This document shows, piece by piece, positions 6,613-13,868 of a stretch of DNA of 14,801 nt (positions within the stretch are counted from its first letter, which is position 1; the number at the start of each line of letters is the position of its first letter). The DNA is from Candidatus Rokubacteria bacterium RIFCSPLOWO2_02_FULL_72_37 (GTDB lineage Bacteria > Methylomirabilota > Methylomirabilia > Rokubacteriales > CSP1-6). Position numbers and translations under genes: made by a program. The notes below the pieces were generated by a model. It saw only the letters and a list, made by a program, of their open reading frames with translations, searched no databases and was not told the DNA's origin. The stretch is taken from assembly GCA_001790315.1 (NCBI GenBank), contig MGCE01000185.1, positions 3,358 to 18,158 on the forward strand. Reading direction: 5' to 3'.

Positions 6613-8424
6613 ATGTTCAGGGCGGACCTGCGCGCGATTCGGTTCACGCTCTACGACCACCTGCAGGTCCAGCAGCTCTTCGATCTCGACGCGTACGCGC
6701 ACCTCTCGCGCGAGGAGTGCGACGCGGTCATCGACCAGTGCCTGCGCTTCGTCACCGAGGTCACGGGGCCGCTGAACGCGCCCGGCGACCGGGCGGGCTG
6801 CCGCATCGAGAACGGCCGGGTCGTCACGCCCGCCGGGTTCCGGGAGGCGTGGAGGAAGCTGTTCGAGTTCGGATTCATGTCGTTCACGATGCCCGTGAAG
6901 GCGGGCGGCTTCGGCGGGCCGCGCGCGATCGGCGTCGTGCTCTCGGAGCTGCAGAGCGGCGCGAACACCGCGTTCAACATGTATCCCGGCCTCACGCACG
7001 GCGCGGCCGACCTGCTCGAGGCGTTCGGGTCGCCGCAGGACCACGCGCGCTTCCTCACCCCGATGATCGAGGGGCGCTTCGCCGGCACCATGTGCCTCAC
7101 CGAGCCGCACGCCGGCTCCGACGTCGGCGCGACGAAGACGCGCGCCCGTCACCTCGGGGGCGACGTGTACGCGATCAGCGGCACGAAGTGCTTCATCTCC
7201 TCGGGCGACCACGACCTCACCGAGAACATCGTCCACCTCGTCCTCGCCCGGATCGAGGGCGCCCCCGCGGGCACCAAAGGGCTCTCGCTCTTCATCGTGC
7301 CGAAGATCTGGGTCGAGGAGGACGGGCGCCCCGGCGAGCCCAACGACGTCGCGACCGCGTCGATCGAGCACAAGCTCGGCATCCGCGCCTCGGCCACGGC
7401 GGTGCTCGCCTTCGGCGAGAACGGCCGCTGCCGCGGGATCCTCGTCGGCGGCCGGCCCCACGAGGGCATGCGCCAGATGTTTCGCATGATGAACGTCGCG
7501 CGGATCGCCGTGGGCGTGCAGGGCATCGCCGTCGCCTCGACGGCCTACCTCAACGCGCTCGCGTACGCCCGGGAACGGCTGCAGGGCTCGTCGGTCCGGC
7601 ACTTCAAGGACCCGGACGCGCCGCGGGTGCCGATCATCGAGCACGCGGACGTCCGTCGCATGCTGCTCGAGATGAAGGCGAAGGTCGAGGGCATGCGCAC
7701 GCTCGCCGTCAAGCTCGCGCTGCACGCCGATCTCGCCCAGGCGCTCGCGGCCACCGACGAGGGCCGCGCCGCGTATCACGAGGGCCAGGTCGATCTCCTG
7801 ACACCGATCGTGAAGGCGTACTGCTCGGACCAGGCCTTCCGCGTCGCCGAGCTGGCGATCCAGGTGTACGGGGGCGCCGGGTACGTCGAGGACCACCCGG
7901 TCGAGCAGTACCTGCGTGATGCCAAGATCTTCTCGATCTACGAAGGGACCAACCACATCCAGGCGCTGGACCTGGTCTCGCGCAAGCTCCAGTCGCGCGG
8001 CGGCGAGAACCTCGCCGCGTTCCTGCGGCAGCTCGGCGAGTTCGTCGAGCGCCACCGCGTGCACCCGGCGCTCGGCGTCGAGGTCGCCGCGCTCGGCGAG
8101 GCGGCCGGGGCGCTCCAGCGTGCCGGCGGTGCGCTGCTCGAGTTCTTCACGGAGGGCCGGGTGGACGAGGTGACGCTCATCGCCAACCCGTTCCTCGAGA
8201 TCATGGCCGAGGTGACGATCGCCCACCTCCTGCTCGACGCGGCGCTGGTCGCCGAGAGCCGGCGCGCCGAGGCGGACGAGGACTTCTCCCGGGGCAAGGT
8301 GCTGGCGGCGAAGTTCTACGCGAACTTCGTGCTGCCCGGCGTGCACGCGAAGCTGGCCGCGATCGTTGGGGGCGATCGGAGCGCGCTCGACATCCCCGAC
8401 GGCGGGTTCTCGACGGTCCGCTGA
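6613..8424 (+). CDS. Acyl-CoA dehydrogenase, long DmdC/AidB-type
   Basis: This 603-residue flavoprotein is of the long (about 600) acyl-CoA dehydrogenase class, which has an N-terminal extension and an extra C-terminal helical domain, as in 3-methylmercaptopropionyl-CoA dehydrogenase DmdC. The FAD/substrate signature MCLTEPHAGSDVGATKT lies at 160-176, ISGTKCFISSGDHD at 188-201, QVYGGAGYVEDHPVEQYLRD at 417-436, and the catalytic base is E444 in IYEGTNHIQA. It should oxidise an acyl-CoA at the alpha-beta bond and pass electrons to ETF; the acyl group is unknown. GGAGG precedes the ATG by 6 nt and the upstream DUF993 stop by 12 bp places both in one operon. It converges on the hydantoinase gene with 13 bp between stops and no visible terminator. 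DmdC is a family likeness, not proof of dimethylsulfoniopropionate use. Confidence 0.93.
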   Translation: MFRADLRAIRFTLYDHLQVQQLFDLDAYAHLSREECDAVIDQCLRFVTEVTGPLNAPGDRAGCRIENGRVVTPAGFREAWRKLFEFGFMSFTMPVKAGGFGGPRAIGVVLSELQSGANTAFNMYPGLTHGAADLLEAFGSPQDHARFLTPMIEGRFAGTMCLTEPHAGSDVGATKTRARHLGGDVYAISGTKCFISSGDHDLTENIVHLVLARIEGAPAGTKGLSLFIVPKIWVEEDGRPGEPNDVATASIEHKLGIRASATAVLAFGENGRCRGILVGGRPHEGMRQMFRMMNVARIAVGVQGIAVASTAYLNALAYARERLQGSSVRHFKDPDAPRVPIIEHADVRRMLLEMKAKVEGMRTLAVKLALHADLAQALAATDEGRAAYHEGQVDLLTPIVKAYCSDQAFRVAELAIQVYGGAGYVEDHPVEQYLRDAKIFSIYEGTNHIQALDLVSRKLQSRGGENLAAFLRQLGEFVERHRVHPALGVEVAALGEAAGALQRAGGALLEFFTEGRVDEVTLIANPFLEIMAEVTIAHLLLDAALVAESRRAEADEDFSRGKVLAAKFYANFVLPGVHAKLAAIVGGDRSALDIPDGGFSTVR

Positions 8425-8437
8425 CGCGGCGGCGCGC

Positions 8438-10099
8438 TCAGGCCCGCGCGATGTCGCCGACCACCCGCACGCGGACGCGCAGCGAGTTCCCCGGCAGGTA
8501 GGCGATCGGCAGGTCCTCGACCTCGACCACGCCGAGCGTCGCCGGATCGGCGCCCGCGCGAGCCGCCTGCTCTTCCGCGAGCCGTCGCGCACGGGCGATC
8601 GCCTCCTCGCGCCCGAGCCCCTGGAAGACCTGGTCCACCTCGCCGCTGACCTGAGCGATCGCGGCGCCCACGGCGTTCGCGACGGCCTGGTGCGGCACGT
8701 GGAGGACCTCGGAGACGCCGGGCAGGCGCTCGGGCACGAGGAAGCAGCCACCGCCGACCGCGATCAGCGGCTCGTCGCGCGCGTCGGTCTTCATCCGGTC
8801 CACGCCGTCCTCGAGCATCGCGCGCATCCGTGCGAGGGCCTCCGTGACGAGCGAGGCCGGCAGGCCGGCCACGCGGCTCCGGTCACCAAGATCGAGGAGC
8901 CCGGCAGCCACGGCGACGTCGGTCGCGGTGAGGTCCGGGCCCCCGAACACGCGGGCACGCTCGAGCAGGCGGTAGCCGACGCTCTGCGGGCCGACGCTCA
9001 GCGGCTCGTCCCGGACGAGGCTGCCGCCGCCGAGGCCGAGCGACAGCAGATCGGGCATGCGAAACAGCGTCCGGACCCCGCCCACCTCGACGACGCTGTT
9101 GGCCTCACGGGGGAAGCCGTGGCGGAGGCTGCCGACGTCGGTCGTCGTTCCCCCGACGTCGACCACCAGGGCGTCGCGGCGCCCGGAGAGGAACGCGGCC
9201 CCGCGCATGCTGTTCGTCGGCCCCGACGCGAAGCTGTAGACCGGGAAGCGCTCGGCCGCCTCGGCGAGCGTCACGGTGCCGTCGTTCTGCGTCAGGTAGA
9301 GGGGTGCCACGACGCCGCTCGCGCGGAGCGCGTCGGCGAACGCCCGCGTGGTCTTGCCGGCCAGATGGACGAGGGCGGCGTTGAGCAGCGTGGCGTTCTC
9401 GCGCTCGAGGAGGCCGAGACGGCCGAGCTGGTGCGAGAGCGTGATCGCGACGCCGGGACACTCGTCGCGCAGGATCTCCGCCGCCTGCTCCTCGCAGGAA
9501 GGGTTGAGCGGGGAGAAGACCGCGGCGACGCCCACCGAGGTGTACCCGGCCGCGCGGATGCGCCGGGCGGCGGCGCGCACGCCCGCCGTGTCCAGGGGCA
9601 CCAGGGGGCGGCCGTCGTACTCGTGGCCGCCCTCCAGCATGAAGACCTCCCCGCGGACGATCGCGCCGAGGTCGTCGGGCCAGTCGACGAACGGCTCGAG
9701 CGAGGCGCTGGCCGGCAGCCCGATCCGGATCGCCGCGACCGGCGTGAGATCGCGCCGCTGCACGACGGCGTTGGTGAAGTGCGTGGTGCCGATCATGACT
9801 GCTGTAACGGGGGCCGCGAGGCCGGCTCTGCTCGTGGGTGGCCTGCCTTCCACGCTCCCTCGAGCTTCTGCAACGGGGGCCGCGAGGCCGGCGCTCTCCG
9901 AGGTCATGAGCATCCGGAGGGCGCGGGCGACGCCCGTGGTGACGTCCGGCGTGGTCGGCGTCTTCACCGCGCGCACCACCCGGCGGTTCTCGAGCAGGAC
10001 CGCGTCGGTATTGGTGCCGCCGACGTCGACGCCGATGCGGGTGGCTGGAGCGGGGGCCGCGCGGCCGCCGCCGGACGTGGGTGGCCTGCGTCTAGGCAC
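8438..10099 (-). CDS. HyuA-type hydantoinase/oxoprolinase with repeat-derived insertions
   Basis: This 553-residue protein has the ATPase-like hydantoinase A/oxoprolinase fold: GVDVGGTNTDAVLL (23-36), VMIGTTHFTNAVV (101-113), TQNDGTVTL (270-278), FASGPTNSMRGA (290-301), DVGGTTTDVG (314-323) and SLGLGGGSLV (353-362). Members couple ATP hydrolysis to opening cyclic amides. Two stretches are foreign. Residues 4-20 and about 66-100 are encoded by the interspersed repeat and read RRPPTSGGGRAAPAPAT and, in tandem, SAGLAAPV...RPPTSRAGLAAPV. The second lies between a helix and the conserved MIGTTHF strand, where relatives have a short loop. The frame is intact. The only usable start is GTG at 10099, which overlaps the DUF917 stop by 8 bp; no ATG, GTG or TTG lies between it and the conserved N-terminal strand. 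Substrate is unknown. Confidence 0.9.
   Translation of the reverse strand: MPRRRPPTSGGGRAAPAPATRIGVDVGGTNTDAVLLENRRVVRAVKTPTTPDVTTGVARALRMLMTSESAGLAAPVAEARGSVEGRPPTSRAGLAAPVTAVMIGTTHFTNAVVQRRDLTPVAAIRIGLPASASLEPFVDWPDDLGAIVRGEVFMLEGGHEYDGRPLVPLDTAGVRAAARRIRAAGYTSVGVAAVFSPLNPSCEEQAAEILRDECPGVAITLSHQLGRLGLLERENATLLNAALVHLAGKTTRAFADALRASGVVAPLYLTQNDGTVTLAEAAERFPVYSFASGPTNSMRGAAFLSGRRDALVVDVGGTTTDVGSLRHGFPREANSVVEVGGVRTLFRMPDLLSLGLGGGSLVRDEPLSVGPQSVGYRLLERARVFGGPDLTATDVAVAAGLLDLGDRSRVAGLPASLVTEALARMRAMLEDGVDRMKTDARDEPLIAVGGGCFLVPERLPGVSEVLHVPHQAVANAVGAAIAQVSGEVDQVFQGLGREEAIARARRLAEEQAARAGADPATLGVVEVEDLPIAYLPGNSLRVRVRVVGDIARA
9803..9845. repeat. Interspersed repeat, copy 2 (inside hydantoinase gene, complete)
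   Basis: Plus strand: TGTAA, then the core (9803-9826), a 7-base spacer, then GTGGGTGGCCTG. In the hydantoinase frame it encodes RPPTSRAGLAAPVTA. It lies in tandem with truncated copy 3, starting 66 bp earlier, an exact multiple of three. It is closest to copy 1 in sequence. Confidence 0.88.
9869..9892. repeat. Interspersed repeat, copy 3 (inside hydantoinase gene, truncated)
   Basis: Only the 24-base core is present (TGCAA plus the GGGGGCCGCGAGGCCGGC block); the GTGGGTGGCC arm is missing and ordinary hydantoinase sequence follows. It encodes SAGLAAPV in the same reading frame as copy 2. The 66-bp spacing suggests that copies 2 and 3 arose by tandem duplication or nested insertion. Confidence 0.8.
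10046..10088. repeat. Interspersed repeat, copy 4 (DUF917/hydantoinase junction, complete)
   Basis: Plus strand: TGGAG, a core diverged at a few positions (GCGCGGCCGCC instead of GCGAGGCCGGC), a 7-base spacer and GTGGGTGGCCTG. It lies 4 bases from the DUF917 stop codon and supplies codons 4-18 of the hydantoinase, reading RRPPTSGGGRAAPAP, the same frame as copies 2 and 3. Confidence 0.8.
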
Positions 10100-11186
10100 C
10101 CGGGGCTCCGAAGACCGTGTGGAAGTCGAGATCGTAGCCGAACGCGCGCGGGCCCACGTGCTCGAGCCCCTTCGGCGTCAGGAGCACGGGCGGTGCGGGC
10201 AGCGCGACCACGCTGACGCGCTGGCCGTAGCGGAGCGTCTCGGTACCGATCGCCTCCCCCGAGACGGTATCCATCACGCAGATCAGGTCGGGCGTCGTCA
10301 CGCGAGGCACCCCGTCGAGCCAGCCGACCGCGAACTCGTTCTGGAACGCGAGATCGAACGTGCGGCCACGGAACTCGTCGAGCCCGTCGACGGTCGCCGA
10401 GCCCCTGAGGAACCCCTCGGTGGTCCGGCGCGCCACGTCCCGGATCTTGCCGCGGAACAGGAGGAGGCCGCGTTCGACCTCCAGGACCGCCTCGATCGGG
10501 TCGCGATGGGCGCGCCGGGCGGCCTGCACGGTCTCGCCCAGGCGGATCGCCTTGCTCGTCGTGTGGAGGATGCCGCAGGCCTTGACCTCCTTGCCCGTGC
10601 GCGGCGCCTTGCAGGTCGCCGCGACGGAGCCGACCTCCACGCACGCCTTCCGCGAGAGGCGCTCCATCCACTTCCACGACGCCGCCCGGGCGACGATCAC
10701 GGCGTTGTCGCGCACGTCGGCGAGGGTCAGCGGGTACATCTGGAGGTCGTGGATCGCGAAGCTCGTCATCTGCGCCTCGGGAAAGGCGCGCCCCATCGCG
10801 TCGGCGTCGACCACGGGCCGATCGAGCAGCGCGGCGGCCATGAAGGGTTGGAGCGCGTTGCCGCCACCGATCTCGACCGCCATGATGGCGCGGAAGCGGC
10901 GGCCGATGTACTCCTCCATCATCTCGACGGCGCGCGCGATCGTGCGGGGATCGGTCAGGCGTTCCTGTCCCACGAGCGGCGCGCCCATGTTCGAGACCAC
11001 GGCGACCAGGTCGTCGTCGGCCAGGTCGAGCGGGTCGAGGAGCGAGACCCTGGCGCCGTGCCGGTAGAGCGTGCGCATGTTGAGGAGCGCCAGGTACGGG
11101 CTCCCGCCGCCGCCCGTTCCGAGGATCCACGCGCCGATCGCGAGGGATTCGATCTCCGCGGCGGAGACGGGACGGAGCGGGGCCAT
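10092..11186 (-). CDS. DUF917 family protein (S-methyl-thiohydantoin desulfurase-like)
   Basis: This 364-residue protein carries the DUF917 hallmarks: AWILGTGGGGSPYLA (19-33), SNMGAPLVGQE (65-75), EIGGGNALQP (105-114) and VVDADAMGRAFPEAQM (125-140). Genes of this family often sit beside HyuA-type hydantoinases, as here, and part of the family has been tied to thiohydantoin breakdown; that link is family knowledge recalled, not shown by this sequence. The chosen start is ATG at 11186, which begins right before the conserved region. A GTG at 11222 would add 12 residues. Neither has a clear ribosome site; a TAACAT box (11200-11195) sits so close to the ATG that leaderless transcription is possible. 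It overlaps the hydantoinase start by 8 bp and is divergent from the peptide-type ABC operon. Confidence 0.88.
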   Translation of the reverse strand: MAPLRPVSAAEIESLAIGAWILGTGGGGSPYLALLNMRTLYRHGARVSLLDPLDLADDDLVAVVSNMGAPLVGQERLTDPRTIARAVEMMEEYIGRRFRAIMAVEIGGGNALQPFMAAALLDRPVVDADAMGRAFPEAQMTSFAIHDLQMYPLTLADVRDNAVIVARAASWKWMERLSRKACVEVGSVAATCKAPRTGKEVKACGILHTTSKAIRLGETVQAARRAHRDPIEAVLEVERGLLLFRGKIRDVARRTTEGFLRGSATVDGLDEFRGRTFDLAFQNEFAVGWLDGVPRVTTPDLICVMDTVSGEAIGTETLRYGQRVSVVALPAPPVLLTPKGLEHVGPRAFGYDLDFHTVFGAPGA

Positions 11187-11251
11187 CGGCGCGTATGTTA
11201 TCCTGCCGGCGTTCCGGCGCACCAGCAGATCCGCCGGGCTGGAGGTCGGCC
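11187..11251. promoter_or_regulatory. Divergent intergenic region, DUF917 / ABC operon
   Basis: These 65 bp separate two divergent operons and must hold both promoters. The only A/T-rich patch is GTATGTTATCC (11192-11202). It offers TATGTT (11194-11199) as a plus-strand -10, with a leader of about 46 nt, and TAACAT (11200-11195) as a minus-strand -10. No consensus -35 is seen for either. No palindrome stands out. Confidence 0.3.
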
Positions 11252-12838
11252 ATGACTATCACGCGACTGGGTGGGAGACTCCTCGTGACGACGCTGGCGG
11301 TGCTCGTCGCCACCGCGCCCGCCGTGGCGTTCGAGCGCGCGGGCGACAGGAAGATCCTCGTGTTCGCGGGGCGGCAGGAGGTGCCGACGATCGATCCGAG
11401 CGTCAAGTACGACTGGTCGATCCGCATGATGCAGCAGGCGCTCTACGACGGGCTCGTGAAGTACGTCGGGAATCCGCCGGAGATCGTCCCCTGGCTGGCG
11501 GAGCGCTGGGAGGTCTCGCCCGATGCCCGGACGTGGACCTTCCATCTCGTCAAGAACGCCCGCTTCCACAACGGCGATCCCGTCACGGCGGAGGCCGTCC
11601 GCTTCTCGTTCGCGCGCACGCTCAAGCTCAACCAGGGCCCGGCGTGGATGCTCTCCGCGTTCCTGAAGGAGGACGGGATCAAGGTCCTCGGCGACTCCAC
11701 GATCCAGTTCACGCTCACACGACCCTACGCGCCGTTCCTCTCGTTCCTGCCGTGGTGGTACGTCATGAATCCGAAGCAGGTCCTCGCGAACCAGCAGGGC
11801 GACGACCTCGGACAGAAGTGGCTCACGAGCAACGCGGCGGGCAGCGGGCCGTTCCGGATCAAGCGCTGGCAGCAGGGGGTCCTCTACGAGATCGAGGCGG
11901 TGGACGGCTACTGGAAGGGCTGGCCGTCGAAGGACCATGTCGGCGGCGTCATCCTGAAACTCGTCCGCGAGGCGGCCGCGCAGCGGGCGGCGCTCCTGCG
12001 GGGCGAGGCCGACATCGTCGAGGGGCTCAGCGCCGACGACTTCGACCAGGTCGCGAAGACGCCGGGCATCGTCGTGCCGAACTTCCCCGGCATGACCACC
12101 TTCGGCATCAAGATGAACACGCAGAAGGGGCCGACGAAGGACGTGAATTTCCGCAAGGCGATCGCGTACGCCTTCGACTACGGCGCGCTGGTCAAGATCT
12201 ACAACGGCAACGCGGTGCTCCAGACGAGCCCGTTCCCGAACGCGACCCGGGGCCACGTCGCCGTGCCGGACTTCTACCGCCAGGACCTCGCGAAGGCGAA
12301 GGAGCTCCTCGCCAGATCGGCCCATCCGACCGGCGGCATCGAGCTCGAGTACGTCTACGTCCAGGGGCTCGAGGAGGAGCGCAAGATGGGCCTCGTCCTC
12401 ATCGACAACCTGGCGAAGCTCGGCCTCAAGGTGAAGATGGTGCCGCTCACGTGGCCCAACATGGTCGCGCGCGGCGCGAAGGTCGAGACGGCCCCCGACA
12501 TGATGGCGGTCTTCACGACGCCGGTGTCCACGGACCCCGATGCGGTCGCGTACCAGTACCATCGGGACTCGTGGGGCAAGTACTACGGCTCGCACTTCTA
12601 CGCGAACGAGGAGGTCTGGGCGCTGATCGAGCGGGCGCGCACGCTCGCGCGGTGGGAGGATCGCGCGCCCCTCTACCTCGAGATCCAGCGGAGGATCGCG
12701 GCCGACGCGCCGGAGATCTTCGGGATGCTGGCGAACAGGCGGTGGGGCATGCGAGACCACGTCAAGGGGTTCGTCTTCAGCCCCGTGCGGTTCACGGGGG
12801 AGGTGGACCTCTACTCGCTCGCGATCACCGCCAAGTAA
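11252..12838 (+). CDS. ABC transporter substrate-binding protein, dipeptide/oligopeptide type
   Basis: This 528-residue family 5 extracellular solute-binding protein has a Sec signal at 1-26 (hydrophobic LLVTTLAVLVATAPAVA, likely cut after AVA). Family landmarks follow: IDPSVKYDW, ALYDGLVKY, PWLAERWEVSPDARTWTFHL (79-98), KNARFHNGDPVTAEAVRFSF (101-120), SGPFRIKRW and FRKAIAYAFD. Despite the family name, members bind peptides, nickel, opines, glutathione and other solutes. The ATG at 11252 is preceded by GGAGGT 5 nt upstream; a frame start 57 bp upstream would precede any likely transcript. It leads an operon with two permeases and is divergent from the DUF917/hydantoinase pair, suggesting that the ligand feeds those enzymes. 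Confidence 0.94.
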   Translation: MTITRLGGRLLVTTLAVLVATAPAVAFERAGDRKILVFAGRQEVPTIDPSVKYDWSIRMMQQALYDGLVKYVGNPPEIVPWLAERWEVSPDARTWTFHLVKNARFHNGDPVTAEAVRFSFARTLKLNQGPAWMLSAFLKEDGIKVLGDSTIQFTLTRPYAPFLSFLPWWYVMNPKQVLANQQGDDLGQKWLTSNAAGSGPFRIKRWQQGVLYEIEAVDGYWKGWPSKDHVGGVILKLVREAAAQRAALLRGEADIVEGLSADDFDQVAKTPGIVVPNFPGMTTFGIKMNTQKGPTKDVNFRKAIAYAFDYGALVKIYNGNAVLQTSPFPNATRGHVAVPDFYRQDLAKAKELLARSAHPTGGIELEYVYVQGLEEERKMGLVLIDNLAKLGLKVKMVPLTWPNMVARGAKVETAPDMMAVFTTPVSTDPDAVAYQYHRDSWGKYYGSHFYANEEVWALIERARTLARWEDRAPLYLEIQRRIAADAPEIFGMLANRRWGMRDHVKGFVFSPVRFTGEVDLYSLAITAK

Positions 12839-12851
12839 CCTCGGGCGCCCC

Positions 12852-13868
12852 CTGAAGCAGTACGTCCTCAGGCGCCTGCTGTTCCTGGGCCTGATGCTGT
12901 TCGGGCTCCTGTGCATCACGTTCGCGATCGCGCGCGTCGTGCCGGGGGATCCGGCGCGGCTCGCGGCCGGGCCCGACGCCAACGAGGACATGGTCGAGAC
13001 CCTCCGCGCCAAGTACGGCCTCGACCAGCCGGTGCCCGTGCAGTTCGTCCGCTACCTCCGCGGCGTCCTCGTCGGCGACCTGGGCCAGTCGCTGCGCAGC
13101 CGCAACGCCGTGGCCGACGACCTCCTGCGGTACTTCCCGAACACGTTCGAGCTGGTGACCCTCTCGCTCCTGCTGGCCGTGGCCCTCGGGATCCCGCTCG
13201 GCATGCTCTCGGCCGTGTACAAGGACACCTGGGTCGATCACACCGCGCGGATCGTCTCGGTCTCCGGCGTCGCGCTCCCGGCCTTCTGGCTCGGTCTCAT
13301 GCTCCAGCTCGTGATCGCGCTCCACCTCGGGCTCCTGCCCCTCGGCGGGCGCCTGCCCCTCACGGCGAGCCCGCCGGAGCCCATCACGCACCTCCTCCTC
13401 GTCGACGCGCTCCTGCGCGGCCAGGGCGACACGTTCGTTGCGGCGCTCCGCCACGCGGTCCTGCCGGTGGTGACGCTCTGCTTCCCGGCGCTCACGTCGA
13501 TCATGCGCGTGAACCGGGCCGAGATGATCGAGACGCTCAAGCAGGACTACATCCAGAGCGCCCGCGCCCAGGGCTTCTCCGGACTCAGGATCGTCACGCG
13601 GTACGCGCTGCGGAACGCCATGATCCCGACGCTGACGATGATCGGGCTACGCTACGGCTGGATGCTCGGCGGGACCGTCCTGGTGGAGACGGTCTTCGAC
13701 TGGCCCGGCATCGGGCTCTACGCCGTGAACGCGGCGGTCTCGTCCGACTTCCAGCCGATCATGGGGGTCACGCTGCTGATCGGCGTCAACTTCATGCTCG
13801 CGAACCTCCTCGTCGACTTCGCATATGGCTGGCTCGACCCGCGGATCCGCCGGCCGGGGGGCGCGTGA
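12852..13868 (+). CDS. ABC transporter permease, DppB-like
   Basis: From a CTG at 12852 this is a 338-residue DppB/OppB-type permease. The N-terminus from that codon reads MKQYVLRRLLFLGLMLFG and leads into ARVVPGDPARL, the standard pattern of the family. The coupling loop is QSARAQGFSGLRIVTRYALR (235-254), and the C-terminal ETVFDWPGIGLYAVNAA (279-295) is typical. No in-frame ATG, GTG or TTG lies between the binding-protein stop and the ATG at 12894, which would cut off 14 residues including the conserved RRLL and part of the first membrane helix. Starting at CTG leaves a 13-bp intergenic gap. No clear ribosome site is seen for either start. The stop overlaps the DppC-like GTG. Confidence 0.88.
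   Translation: MKQYVLRRLLFLGLMLFGLLCITFAIARVVPGDPARLAAGPDANEDMVETLRAKYGLDQPVPVQFVRYLRGVLVGDLGQSLRSRNAVADDLLRYFPNTFELVTLSLLLAVALGIPLGMLSAVYKDTWVDHTARIVSVSGVALPAFWLGLMLQLVIALHLGLLPLGGRLPLTASPPEPITHLLLVDALLRGQGDTFVAALRHAVLPVVTLCFPALTSIMRVNRAEMIETLKQDYIQSARAQGFSGLRIVTRYALRNAMIPTLTMIGLRYGWMLGGTVLVETVFDWPGIGLYAVNAAVSSDFQPIMGVTLLIGVNFMLANLLVDFAYGWLDPRIRRPGGA

Noticed and set aside
8425..8437. Bidirectional terminator between the convergent acyl-CoA dehydrogenase and hydantoinase genes
   Set aside because: The 13 bases are GC-only without a stem of useful length or a T tract.
5446..8751. An open frame of about 1100 codons on the minus strand, antisense to the DUF993 and acyl-CoA dehydrogenase genes
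   Set aside because: Its composition is Arg/Glu/Val/Leu-rich low complexity with no recognisable motif, as expected from the antisense frame of GC-rich codons. The plus-strand genes have clear family motifs and ribosome sites.
8860..8880. GGCCGGC-AGGCCGGCC motif in the hydantoinase gene as a further repeat copy
   Set aside because: It is a simple GGCC-rich palindrome without the conserved flanks; it encodes ordinary family sequence.
8366..11255. Long plus-strand frames antisense to the hydantoinase and DUF917 genes
   Set aside because: No protein-like motifs; explained by third-position GC bias of the minus-strand genes.
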